This document shows, piece by piece, positions 47,405-55,765 of a stretch of 64,000 nt of DNA. Both the position numbers and the translations under genes were made by a program. The notes under the pieces were generated by a model that saw only the letters and a program-made list of their open reading frames with translations, had not been told where the DNA came from and searched no databases. Each line of letters starts with the position of its first letter. Position 1 is the stretch's first letter. The stretch is taken from assembly GCF_004005845.1 (NCBI RefSeq), contig NZ_SADE01000001.1:434001-498000 (forward strand), read 5' to 3'. Source of the DNA: Hwanghaeella grinnelliae. Its GTDB lineage: Bacteria > Pseudomonadota > Alphaproteobacteria > UBA8366 > Aestuariispiraceae.

Positions 47405-48472
47405 TTATTGTTCGAACGATGGGGCAGTTTGCCCGTCGTCCCGTTCTGCCCGGGCATTTCTGCGCCGCGCATTCCAGTTGAGCCCGATGCGGTTGCGCAC
47501 CTTGCTCCAAATTCCAAGAAGTCCATCCGGCGAGAACAGCACCACCAGCAGAAAGGCCAGGCCGATCACGGTGTTGAACCGTTCGCGGTCGATCAGGTCG
47601 ATGGCGAAGTTCTCCAGCAGAACGAAGGCGATGGCCCCCAAGAAGGGACCGACCGGATGCCGCATGCCGCCGACGACCGCGATCACCAGAATATCGATGG
47701 CGACGTCGACGCCGACGGAACCGGGTGATATCCGGCCGTTGAACCAGACCAGCAATACGCCCGCGGTGCCGGCGATGATGCCGGACATGAAATAGGCGAC
47801 GATCCGATGCACGGTCACGTCATAACCGAGCGCGTGCATGCGGCGGGGATTGTCGCGGATGGCTTGCAGGCTGAGGCCGAAATTCGCCCGCGCGCCGTAC
47901 AGCACCATGAAGAAGAAGAAGGCGGCCAGGGCCAGGGTCAGGTAATAGAAGGGAATTGGGGCGCGCCAATAGACACCGAACAATGTAGGGGGCTCGACCC
48001 CGGCATAGCCGGTAAACCCGTTGAACAGCGCATAGTTCTGCCGCACGAAGTAGAAGAACGCGACCGCGATCGCCAATGTGATCATGATCGTGTAGATGCC
48101 CTCGGTCCTGACCGAGATCGCACCGATCAAGGCGCTGAAGACAGCCGCGCCCAGGATCGCGACCGGGATGGTCAACCACCAGGGCCAGCCCAATCCCATC
48201 ACGCCGACACTGTTGTCGCCAAAGATCGCCATCAGGTACCCGGCGAAACCGGCGACGGTCAGCTGTGCCAGGCTGACCATGCCGCCATAGCCAGCCAGCA
48301 TCATCAGCGACAGCGCGACCATGCCCAGGATCAGCGAATACGCGCCGATCTGATAGGTGAAAAAGTCGGAGGTGAAGGTCGGGTAGGCGAGCAGGAAGAC
48401 GGCCACGACGATTTTCGCCGGATGGATGTCCGTCCACGCACTGTTGCCGGAAAAGAGGCCGCCTGTCGCCAT
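47405..48472 (-). CDS. Liv-type ABC transporter permease LivM (second system)
   Basis: A 355-residue inner-membrane permease with about ten hydrophobic segments. LAGYGGMVSLAQLTVAGFAGYL and GGMRHPVGPFLGA are typical LivM landmarks. The C-terminal tail is hydrophilic and basic (RRRNARAERDDGQ), probably cytoplasmic. It starts 3 bp after the livH stop and ends 34 bp before the binding-protein start. Confidence 0.94.
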   Translation of the reverse strand: MATGGLFSGNSAWTDIHPAKIVVAVFLLAYPTFTSDFFTYQIGAYSLILGMVALSLMMLAGYGGMVSLAQLTVAGFAGYLMAIFGDNSVGVMGLGWPWWLTIPVAILGAAVFSALIGAISVRTEGIYTIMITLAIAVAFFYFVRQNYALFNGFTGYAGVEPPTLFGVYWRAPIPFYYLTLALAAFFFFMVLYGARANFGLSLQAIRDNPRRMHALGYDVTVHRIVAYFMSGIIAGTAGVLLVWFNGRISPGSVGVDVAIDILVIAVVGGMRHPVGPFLGAIAFVLLENFAIDLIDRERFNTVIGLAFLLVVLFSPDGLLGIWSKVRNRIGLNWNARRRNARAERDDGQTAPSFEQ

Positions 48473-48475
48473 TGC

Positions 48476-49486
48476 TCAGCGCCCTCCCATGATGCCCTGC
48501 GGGCGGACGGCCAGCACGACGACCATGATCAGGAAGGTCAGGACCACCCCGTAGGTCGGGAAATAGGCCAGGCCGAACTGTTCCGCCAATCCGACGAGCA
48601 GCGCGCCGATGGCGGCCCCCGTCACGGAGCCGAGACCGCCGACGATGACGACGATGAGCGAGGCCAGCAGATAACGGATATCCTCGCCGGGCGCGATGGA
48701 AAGGGCGGTCCCCCCGACGACGCCGGCAAACCCGGCGAGGCCCGCGCCGATGGCGAAGACCAGGGCGAAGACCAGTTGCACGTTGACGCCGCTGGCGGCC
48801 AGCATCTGCCGGTCGTTCACGCCCGCACGGATCATCATGCCGATCCGCGTGCGGTTGAGGAACAGCCACAGCCCGATGCCGACCGCGACAGCGGCGACCA
48901 GCACGGCCAGGCGATAGATTGGGTATTTGATATAGACGGCGGCGCCGGATGATTTGACGACCGAGATGATCGGCAGTTGGGTCGCGCCGAACAGCCATTC
49001 GGGCGGCTGGAACTGATAGGTCGTGCCGGTCCAGATCGCCAGCATCAGGTCCGCCGCGATGATGGATATGCCGATTGTGACCAGCGTTTGGCGCAAGTCA
49101 TCGCCTTCCATGCGGCGGAAGATCAACACCTGCAACAGAATGCCGCTGACCGCGATGGCGAGGAAGGCGACCAGCAGTCCGAAGAACCAGCTGCCGCTAG
49201 CTTCCGCGACTTCGTAGCCGATATACGCGCCCAATAGATACATTGAACCATGGGCGAGGTTCACGTTCCTCATAAGGCCGAAGACCAGCGTGAAGCCGCT
49301 GGCGACCAAAAAATACAAACCGCCCAGCGTCACGCCGTTGAAGAAGGTGTTGACGAAGGTCTTCTTCCGGCCGATCGCCGAGATCAACCAATCCGGCCAG
49401 ACGGCAAAAATCATCCATAGGAAGACGGCCGCGGCCAGGAAGATCACGATGGCCCAGAAGGTATGGCGTTCAACAAAACTGCGCAT
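48476..49486 (-). CDS. Liv-type ABC transporter permease LivH (second system)
   Basis: A 336-residue permease. LVFGLMRNVNLAHGSMYLLGAYIG and the late GGLGSVTGAAIGALLVG segments are LivH features. The N-terminus has an extra hydrophobic stretch (about 10-35) before the usual start of homology. It is the first gene of the 12-gene operon that runs to 35136 on the minus strand. The promoter should lie in the 626-bp gap beyond 49486. Confidence 0.94.
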   Translation of the reverse strand: MRSFVERHTFWAIVIFLAAAVFLWMIFAVWPDWLISAIGRKKTFVNTFFNGVTLGGLYFLVASGFTLVFGLMRNVNLAHGSMYLLGAYIGYEVAEASGSWFFGLLVAFLAIAVSGILLQVLIFRRMEGDDLRQTLVTIGISIIAADLMLAIWTGTTYQFQPPEWLFGATQLPIISVVKSSGAAVYIKYPIYRLAVLVAAVAVGIGLWLFLNRTRIGMMIRAGVNDRQMLAASGVNVQLVFALVFAIGAGLAGFAGVVGGTALSIAPGEDIRYLLASLIVVIVGGLGSVTGAAIGALLVGLAEQFGLAYFPTYGVVLTFLIMVVVLAVRPQGIMGGR

Positions 49487-49798
49487 CGACGCTTAACCCC
49501 GCCCGTATGTGGCGGCGATGGCCAATGCGTCGGCATATGACGCGATGATTGTTGGTGCGATGACGGGTTTCCCGCCCATGGCCGAAACGGACCACAGCAT
49601 CCTCAATTTCCTCCCCGCGGCGCCGGTTGGACGGCGGCTGGTTTTTGGTGTCTGGCTGCCTTTTCGGCGCCGGTCACGGTCCGGTCTTTTGCCGGACTTC
49701 CCATTGTTTGGTGAAAATATCTTGCGGCGACTTCTTTTTCGCTGCAATGGCCTGTTGAGATTAAGTGAGTAAAAATGGGTAAAACATGATCCAAAAAA

Positions 49799-49835
49799 TG
49801 AGAATCAATGGAGGGGAGGTTTCCATCAATTCTCA
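49799..49835. promoter_or_regulatory. Long inverted repeat (candidate operator)
   Basis: TGAGAATCAATGGA (49799-49812) is mirrored by TCCATCAATTCTCA (49822-49835), matching at 12 of 14 positions around a 9-nt spacer. It lies 313 bp before the livH start on the minus strand. It could be bound by the GntR or NtrC-like regulator encoded nearby, or form a hairpin in a transcript. Confidence 0.5.
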
Positions 49836-50014
49836 CAGATTTTCCCGGTTTCAGGCTTTGGAAAGCCATCCTTCCCCCCAAAAATGTGGCCGAAAATTGA
49901 GGGTTTCGACCTTTTTTTCGACAGTTATTGAACCAATTGATGGACCAATTCGCCGATTATTATGAAACAATAGCACCAATTCTAAGATTTACTAGGCACT
50001 TTGGTTCAAAAAAG

Positions 50015-50044
50015 TTGACTTAATATACCAATTGAACCTATTAT
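50015..50044 (+). promoter_or_regulatory. Predicted sigma-70 promoter of the GntR gene with flanking inverted repeat
   Basis: TTGACT (50015-50020) and TATTAT (50039-50044) are spaced by 18 bp. The inverted repeat GGTTCAA (50003-50009) and TTGAACC (50032-50038) surrounds the -35 box, the right arm touching the -10 box. That is a good place for repression, most simply by the GntR protein itself (inference). The start codon follows 68 bp later. Confidence 0.6.
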
Positions 50045-50112
50045 TTGAGGTGATTGGTCAGTGATTCGGGTTTTCCAGCGGCGAATCCTTATGGCTTTGA
50101 CGGGGAATTTTC

Positions 50113-50820
50113 ATGAGATCGACGATATCGGCACGAATTGCAGACCAGTTGCGGTCCGACATACGGGCGGGCGCGTTTTCCGGTGACGGCCGGATTCCGA
50201 CGGAACGGGAACTGGCGGCGCGCTTCGATGTCGCCCGCAATACAGTGCGCCGTGCGATCGAGGATTTGCGGGATGACGGCCTTGTTGTCTGTCATGTGGG
50301 CCGTGGCACCTTCGTCGCGGGGAATGATGGCCTGACACAGCTTGCCCCGACCCCTCAGAACGAGAATGAAACCACCTCCAAGGCGTACAACTTCGTCGCT
50401 GAGATCAGTCCTCGGGACTTGATCGAAGCCCGTTTGATGTTTGAGCCCGCCGTGGCTGCTGCTGCCGCGGCGAACGCCACGGAAGCGGATATCCAACAAC
50501 TGCTTCGCGCCCAGGCCGGATCGGAACAGACTGACGAGATGGAAACTTTCGAGAAGTATGACGCGGAAATCCACCGTCTGCTTTTTGCGATGAGCCAGAA
50601 CCAATTGGTCATCAAGATCGATGAGATGCTGTCGGCAATGCGGGCCAATGCGGAATGGCTTGCGGCGAAGCGTCGGGCCTATACGCCCGCGCTGAAAGCC
50701 CGCTATGTTTCTCAACATGCGGATATTATCGAAGGCATTCGTATGCGCTCGCCGAAAGCGGCGCGGGAAGCGATGACCGCCCATCTGGAAGAAGTCCGAC
50801 GCGCCTTGCTCGAAATATGA
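50113..50820 (+). CDS. GntR-family regulator, FadR/FCD subgroup
   Basis: A 235-residue regulator. The winged helix spans about 1-70 (LRSDIRAGAF, PTERELAARFDVARNTVRRAIEDL, the latter at residues 30-53), with GRGTFVA as the wing. The C-terminal all-helical FCD domain holds the probable metal and ligand residues (EARLMFEPAVAAAAA, DAEIHRLLFAMSQN). FCD proteins typically sense organic acids. It is divergent from the 12-gene operon and coupled by ATGA to a small TIM-barrel protein. Confidence 0.93.
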   Translation: MRSTISARIADQLRSDIRAGAFSGDGRIPTERELAARFDVARNTVRRAIEDLRDDGLVVCHVGRGTFVAGNDGLTQLAPTPQNENETTSKAYNFVAEISPRDLIEARLMFEPAVAAAAAANATEADIQQLLRAQAGSEQTDEMETFEKYDAEIHRLLFAMSQNQLVIKIDEMLSAMRANAEWLAAKRRAYTPALKARYVSQHADIIEGIRMRSPKAAREAMTAHLEEVRRALLEI

Positions 50821-51515
50821 GTGATACTGCGCGCCCGTGCCTGGCTTTGTGGCGGATCGTCGCCCCGAACCATGTCGATAGGTTGCCTTCCGGTTTTCTA
50901 ACCGCGACGCCGGGCCTGCCCGATGACCGGGTGCCTATGGAAGTGGGTTTGCTGCTGCCTGCGGGGCGGGGGCGCGGGGTCGTGACGGATACCGTTATTG
51001 CCGACCCTGCCGCTGCGGCGGGAAGGGGCGTCGGTCTATTCATGGCAAACCCGTTCCTGGCGGTCGACCGGGAAGCGGCACGGTTGCAGGCGGCCGGCAT
51101 CGGCTGGGTGTCGAACCTGCCCAGCACGCATCAACAGGATGCGGATTTCCAGCAGCAGCTGCAGGATGTTGGACTTGATTGGGCGCGGGAACTCGCCTGT
51201 TTGGCGAAGTTCGGCGACCTGGGCTTAAAGCGGCTGGCCGTGTTGTGTGACGAGGCGGCCTGTGAGGACGTCTTGGCGGCCAAACCCAATGCGGTCGCGA
51301 TTCTGCCGCGGGTTGCCGATTTCGCCGCCGGGTTCCCGTCGATGCTGCGCCGGGGCGGTTCGGCGCAGGCGGTTGCGAATACATTGTTGGATGCGGGATG
51401 GCAGGGGCCGGTGTTGGTGTTGGGGTCTGAGGCGGAAGCGGCATCACCTGCCCTGTGGCCACCGGGCGTCGATGGATTGCTTCTGCGGCCCGTGATTTGG
51501 CGAGCCGTTGTTTGA
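50817..51515 (+). CDS. Divergent, shortened PEP-hydrolase-like TIM-barrel protein
   Basis: A 232-residue protein I could place only through its neighbours. Residues about 75-145 align by eye with the TIM barrel at 42191: AGIGWVSNLPSTHQQDADF against [19 protein letters not shown], followed in both by L-x-x-x-G-x-x-x-x-x-E. The glycine-rich opening (GGAGTGLSA) and the NSGRYRMAG segment are not conserved, so it is probably inactive as an enzyme or serves as a ligand-binding accessory. The ATGA overlap with the GntR gene implies coupled expression and perhaps partnership with it. Weakly supported, but not a shadow frame. Confidence 0.7.
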   Translation: MSDTARPCLALWRIVAPNHVDRLPSGFLTATPGLPDDRVPMEVGLLLPAGRGRGVVTDTVIADPAAAAGRGVGLFMANPFLAVDREAARLQAAGIGWVSNLPSTHQQDADFQQQLQDVGLDWARELACLAKFGDLGLKRLAVLCDEAACEDVLAAKPNAVAILPRVADFAAGFPSMLRRGGSAQAVANTLLDAGWQGPVLVLGSEAEAASPALWPPGVDGLLLRPVIWRAVV

Positions 51516-51524
51516 GGATGCGCG

Positions 51525-53258
51525 TCAGCCTGTCAGGCCGAACTTCTTGATCTTGTTGTAGAGCGTCTTGCGGGACATGCCGAGGGCCTCGGCCGTACGG
51601 CTGCGGTTGAAGCCGTTTCGCCACAGGGCATCGACGATCCGTTCCTTCTCACCGCCCCGCGCGGTCGGGCCGGCTGCGGCGGCGCCATCCAGGCGGGACA
51701 AAACAGTGTCCTCCGCGATGGGGCCGCGCGCCGTTTCGGCTGACAGGTCGGTGAGCAGGGCGGTCAATTCAGCCTCGTTGCCGGGCCAGGCATGGGTTTC
51801 CAGCCGCCGCAGCGCACTGGCCGTGAAATCCTGCCGCGTGATGGCAAGGCCGGTTTCGACGCAATCGAACAGGTCTTCCACCCTTTCCCGCAAGGGCGGA
51901 ACTTTCAAAACTGCACCGCCCAAGGCTTCCGCCAATTGAGAATCCAGGCCAAGTACCGACGGGTCCAGGGTATCCGAACTGCCGGCCACCGCGCAGACGA
52001 GGACCACCCGCGTGGTGACGGGAACCGGGCGCCAGGACCCGGGCGCCCGAAATGTACCGTCGGTCAAGGCGCGCGCCAGCCGTCGCTGGGTCGCGACCGG
52101 CAGCCGTTCCGCCGCGCGGATCGCCAGCACGCTGATACCGGGATCGGAAAGGCCCGGCAGCCGTCGGTCGATCGTATCGCGATGGCCGAACAGAAGGTTG
52201 CGGGCGCGGCCCGGAAACTCCTCCCCCGCCAGGTCGATGGTGACGACCGGCGCTTGTCCCGGTTTCCGCGATGTCGGCTTGCCGGCAAGCGCGGTAAGGC
52301 TGGGTATGGTCGGGCTGCCTTTTTCCGCCAATAGCAGGACGGGGCGGTCCAATTCGGCCAGCGATCGAAGGCGTTCAAGGTAATTCAGCAGGGCGGGGGA
52401 ATGGCCGTTGAAACCAAAGCCCCGGCCCCAGGCCGTCAGCCGGTTTTCCTTTTCGTCCAGCGCGGCGCCCTTACTACTCGCCTGCCGGAACCGGTCGATC
52501 TGATCGGCGACGGAAATTTCCAGCGGCATGCGTTCGAAAGTGGAGCCTCCGACATAGCCGTCGATATCGGCGAGGCGCACCACCCGCGCCAAATCCTCCG
52601 CCGTTTCGATGGGGCCGCCTTCCAGCAGGAAGCGCGTCTTCGGGCTGATCCGTTTGATCAGGCGACCGATCTCCCGCGCCATGGCGGCCACTTCCTCAAG
52701 CGAGGCGCGGGCTTGGTGCCCGACGGACCCGCCGACATTCCAACCGAGGTTCAGACAGACGAGGTCGAGCCTCGCATCCGCCGCCAACCGCGCCTGGGTC
52801 CTGGTCGCGCAATAGAACATCGCGGTCAGACCCCGGTCCTGGACCGCGCGCAACTGTTCCACTTCGCGTTCGATGCCGCGGCCGGCACGCGAGAGGATCT
52901 GCTGCATCGGGCGGGAATAATGCATGCAACTGGGAAAGTTCACCGCGCCGGCGAAACCCTGTTCCTTGATCGCTGCGGCCGTGGCGGCGAAGTCGAGATC
53001 TTCTTCCCAAACATTCAGCCCGATCAGGACCGGTATGTTGCACTGGGTCAGAAGTTCGGTCCGCGCGAAACCGTCGGTCAGGGTACGGGCATCGAAAATC
53101 GGTAACATGCAGGCAATCGACGGCGCCCCCATGCTGCGCAGCCGCCCGGCATTGATGGCCAGCAGAAAGTCGGCGCCGCCGCGCTCCGCCGCCAGCCCGG
53201 TGCTGCCGGAGCCGATGGCCGCGCCGATCAGGAATTTTCCCTTAAGTCCCGCGTTCAC
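51525..53258 (-). CDS. TIM-barrel / degenerate NtrC-like regulator fusion
   Basis: A 577-residue protein. Residues 7-255 form a PEP-hydrolase-type TIM barrel (IGAAIGSGSTGLAAERGGAD, NAGRLRSMGAPS, GAVNFPSCMHYS). Residues about 300-505 resemble the AAA+ domain of sigma-54 activators, but Walker A is degraded to AEKGSP (311-316) and no GAFTGA loop exists. VPPLRERVEDL (453-463) and WPGNEAEL (491-498) remain. Residues 536-575 are a Fis-type helix-turn-helix (NRSRTAEALGMSRKTLYNKI). It probably binds DNA under control of a small molecule in the barrel, without driving sigma-54 polymerase (inference). It ends 10 bp from the convergent TIM-barrel gene. Confidence 0.9.
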   Translation of the reverse strand: MNAGLKGKFLIGAAIGSGSTGLAAERGGADFLLAINAGRLRSMGAPSIACMLPIFDARTLTDGFARTELLTQCNIPVLIGLNVWEEDLDFAATAAAIKEQGFAGAVNFPSCMHYSRPMQQILSRAGRGIEREVEQLRAVQDRGLTAMFYCATRTQARLAADARLDLVCLNLGWNVGGSVGHQARASLEEVAAMAREIGRLIKRISPKTRFLLEGGPIETAEDLARVVRLADIDGYVGGSTFERMPLEISVADQIDRFRQASSKGAALDEKENRLTAWGRGFGFNGHSPALLNYLERLRSLAELDRPVLLLAEKGSPTIPSLTALAGKPTSRKPGQAPVVTIDLAGEEFPGRARNLLFGHRDTIDRRLPGLSDPGISVLAIRAAERLPVATQRRLARALTDGTFRAPGSWRPVPVTTRVVLVCAVAGSSDTLDPSVLGLDSQLAEALGGAVLKVPPLRERVEDLFDCVETGLAITRQDFTASALRRLETHAWPGNEAELTALLTDLSAETARGPIAEDTVLSRLDGAAAAGPTARGGEKERIVDALWRNGFNRSRTAEALGMSRKTLYNKIKKFGLTG

Positions 53259-53288
53259 TCCAAATCCCGATAATCCGATTTCAATCGG

Positions 53289-54665
53289 TTACCAGTATCG
53301 CACGTCTTGCCGGTCGAGTTCACCCTGAACCGCGGAAATGTCGATCCGGTCCAGTTCGCTGTTGGATTTCAATGACAGGGCGGCCGCGATTCCGGCGCCT
53401 TGGCCGGTGACGGCGCAGCAGCTCATGTTCCGTGTCGCGGCGTGGCTGACCGGGTCGCCGCCGGTGGCGCGGCCCGCGACCAGCAGGTTCTTGACCTTCT
53501 TCGGCACAAGGTTGCGATACGGAATTTGGAAGTAGCGGCCGGTCGTCGGCAGAATCAAGATGCCATAGCCGTCGATGAATTCCGGGTAGATGCCGATGGA
53601 ATCCTCGAACCGGCCCTGCTCGCGCACATCGGTTTCGGTCATGTTGTAGGCCGCATCGATCTTGCGCGTATCGCGGATGCCCAGCGTCATGCCGAAATTG
53701 CGCAGGCGCATGCCTTCGCAGCCGGGCATGTATCGTTTCAGGGCCTCGATCGCCAACATGGACTGGCGCCGGCCTTCGATCTCGAACTTGGTCAAATCGT
53801 CCGGGTCGGTGCCGTCGCAGTCGTCCATATGGATCAGGTTCATATAGGTCAGTTCACCCGTGTCGTGCATCGCGCCCCAAGTGCCGGCGATGGTGTTCAG
53901 GTGCGGCGGAATCAAACCGTCCTCAATTGCTTTCTGGAACGGCTTCTTTACGAAGGGGGAGAACATGTCGTCTTCCTTGCCGGAGGTTTCGATGTTCCAT
54001 TCACCGCCGCCGCCCCAATCCTTATAGGTCTGGGGATCGTTACGGATGCCTTCCATGAACTTGGTCTTGTCGACGCCGGCGACGTGGAACATGACGGAGG
54101 CCGCCATCATTTTTTCTTTCGCCGTCTTGAAGACCGGCGCGCCGGCCCAATTGACAAGGTCCGCGTCCCCGGTCGCGTCGATCACGCGGTGGGCCAGGAT
54201 CGCCTCGCGCCCCGCCTTGGATTCGGTGATGATGCCGGTGATCGTGTCGCCGTCCATGATCGGAGCGACGACGAAGCGGTGCAGCATGGCGTGAATGCCT
54301 GCTTCCTCGACCAGCTTGTCGGCGACGATCTTGAAGCCTTCCGAGTCGATTTCATAGGACAGGCTTTGCGACTCCTGGACCGCGGCGCCCATTTCCTTGG
54401 CGCGGGTCTCAAACTCGCGGCCGATGCCGTTCGCCTCAATCGTCTCCTCGTGCCGGTACCAGGCCATGCCTTCGACGCCGACCACGGTCAGGTTGCCGCC
54501 GAAACAGCCGAAGCGCTCGACCAGGCAAACCTCCGCGCCCGCGCGCGCTGCGGCCAATGCCGCCGCCAACCCGCCGGGGCCGGAACCGACGACCAGAACG
54601 TCCGTCTTATGAATGACGTCGACGGAACGCGCCGGTTCCGTAATCGTGCCCAATGTCGCGCCCAT
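53289..54665 (-). CDS. FAD-dependent oxidoreductase (FAD_oxidored type)
   Basis: A 458-residue flavoprotein. The dinucleotide fold GSGPGGLAAALAAARAG (27-43) is followed by RFGCFGGNLT and DATGDADLVNWAGAP, as in the FAD_oxidored/fumarate-reductase-like family. The C-terminal GxGA stretch before AAALSL completes FAD binding. The substrate is unknown. I chose the ATG at 54665, which gives a 20-residue lead to the Rossmann fold; 14 more in-frame codons precede it. It lies 30 bp upstream of the regulator gene, probably in one transcript, so it may belong to the same pathway as the 12-gene operon. Confidence 0.9.
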   Translation of the reverse strand: MGATLGTITEPARSVDVIHKTDVLVVGSGPGGLAAALAAARAGAEVCLVERFGCFGGNLTVVGVEGMAWYRHEETIEANGIGREFETRAKEMGAAVQESQSLSYEIDSEGFKIVADKLVEEAGIHAMLHRFVVAPIMDGDTITGIITESKAGREAILAHRVIDATGDADLVNWAGAPVFKTAKEKMMAASVMFHVAGVDKTKFMEGIRNDPQTYKDWGGGGEWNIETSGKEDDMFSPFVKKPFQKAIEDGLIPPHLNTIAGTWGAMHDTGELTYMNLIHMDDCDGTDPDDLTKFEIEGRRQSMLAIEALKRYMPGCEGMRLRNFGMTLGIRDTRKIDAAYNMTETDVREQGRFEDSIGIYPEFIDGYGILILPTTGRYFQIPYRNLVPKKVKNLLVAGRATGGDPVSHAATRNMSCCAVTGQGAGIAAALSLKSNSELDRIDISAVQGELDRQDVRYW

Positions 54666-54715
54666 GTTTCGACCAACCCTTTCAACGCCTGAATGAAAAA
54701 CATCCAAATGGAAAA

Positions 54716-54743
54716 GTATCCGCTTTCGGATTTCTTCGGATAC
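54716..54743. promoter_or_regulatory. Inverted repeat upstream of the FAD oxidoreductase gene
   Basis: GTATCCG (54716-54722) is mirrored by CGGATAC (54737-54743), with an inner copy of CGGAT between them. It ends 51 bp from the minus-strand ATG at 54665 within a short AT-rich gap. It is a candidate operator for the oxidoreductase-regulator transcript. No clear promoter boxes could be assigned. Confidence 0.4.
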
Positions 54744-54861
54744 TGGAGACGGGCCGAGCGTTCGTCACCCCATAAAATGAGCGGATAAGTAAGATTTAAT
54801 TTTGCATTTCCGGGACTTATTCAAGGCAGAACGAAGAAGAGCGAAAATCGACGAAATGCGC

Positions 54862-55644
54862 TTAGTCTTGCGTTTGCGCCGCCGGGCCGGTTTTGGCACG
54901 GAATCGCCGCATCCAGTCCAGGCTGACCGCGTCGGCCAGTTTGGCGACGCCCGGTTTCAGCGTGCCGCGTGCAGGGGCGGGAACTTGCAACGCATCGCAG
55001 ATCCGACCGACAGGGGTGGCCGGATCTTCCGACAGATTTTCATAGCCGACGCGCAAGCGATCTATTCCTTGTTCCGCAAACCAATCCGTCCAGGCGGTGT
55101 CATAAGCATCCAATTCGGCCAGTTTCACCGCGATCCTGTCGAAATCGAAGACCGGGTCCGACGGCGGGGCCAGACGTTCCACCTCGGTTCCGTCCGGGGC
55201 GATATGCCAAAGGCCGGTCTGTTCGGCCTTCACCATGGAGACGGCCTGGGCCAGTTTGTCTTCCCGCGTCAGATGAATGTAGAGCACGTCGCCGAAAGCT
55301 GCGCCGAGGCGTTCGCGGTCGGCGGTCAATCCAGGATGCACCGTGCCGATCATGGCCGACAGGCCGGGCAGGTCTTTGCGCATCAGACGCAACCCGAAAA
55401 TGTCGGTATCGCCTTTTCCGGCTGCGATGGCGGCTTTCAGCACGGCGGCGCAGAAAGCCGGGTCGTCCGGTGTACCGGTCTTAGGCATTCCGGGCTGGGG
55501 CATGCCCAATTCAACCCACCATTCGGGATCCATATCGCCCATGAAATAGGAATCCGGCTTACCGGTCCTGCCGGTCGCGCTCAGCAAATCGCAAAGCAAG
55601 GTGCTGCCTGTGCGCGGCGTGGCGCAGATGATGAAGCTCTTCAT
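54862..55644 (-). CDS. Stf0-like sulfotransferase
   Basis: A 260-residue protein with the PAPS 5'-phosphosulfate loop at the N-terminus (ATPRTGSTLLCDLL) and the Stf0-type GKPDSYF and HLTREDKLAQAVS segments; the latter carries the 3'-phosphate-binding arginine region. Stf0 enzymes sulfate carbohydrates such as trehalose. Here the acceptor is unknown, and no PAPS synthesis genes are nearby. GGAG precedes the ATG at 55644; an upstream TTG/ATG extension has no family match. It is flanked by unrelated genes. Confidence 0.86.
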   Translation of the reverse strand: MKSFIICATPRTGSTLLCDLLSATGRTGKPDSYFMGDMDPEWWVELGMPQPGMPKTGTPDDPAFCAAVLKAAIAAGKGDTDIFGLRLMRKDLPGLSAMIGTVHPGLTADRERLGAAFGDVLYIHLTREDKLAQAVSMVKAEQTGLWHIAPDGTEVERLAPPSDPVFDFDRIAVKLAELDAYDTAWTDWFAEQGIDRLRVGYENLSEDPATPVGRICDALQVPAPARGTLKPGVAKLADAVSLDWMRRFRAKTGPAAQTQD

Positions 55645-55765
55645 GCCAGGGGACTCCAATTGGGCGGGCAATAGTGTCGTGCGCCGGGGTATCTTGTTTA
55701 AGTGATGTCCATCCAACAAGCTGTCGCCAACAAAACAAACGGTTTGACTATGGGAGGAACATGAA

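Larger units (their letters stand above)
49487..50112. other. 626-bp AT-rich divergent control region
   Basis: This gap separates livH (minus) from the GntR gene (plus). From about 49750 the base composition turns AT-rich, unlike the flanks. I see no gene in it; a short minus-strand frame at 49493-49747 has no family features. It holds a 14-bp-arm dyad, three copies of TTGAACC or its complement (49928-49934, 50003-50009, 50032-50038), several CCAATT words and a promoter for the GntR gene. It is the natural place for operators controlling both divergent operons. Confidence 0.75.

Noticed and set aside
47820-48998. 392-residue minus-strand frame spanning the livH/livM junction
   Set aside because: It crosses two well-supported permease genes in another frame and is arginine-rich, as expected for an out-of-frame reading.
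49493-49747. Short minus-strand frame in the livH-GntR gap
   Set aside because: No ribosome site, basic low-complexity translation and no family resemblance; treated as non-coding.
53400-54692. 430-residue plus-strand frame opposite the FAD-dependent oxidoreductase
   Set aside because: The minus-strand gene has a complete FAD-binding fold, and the plus-strand frame shows no features.
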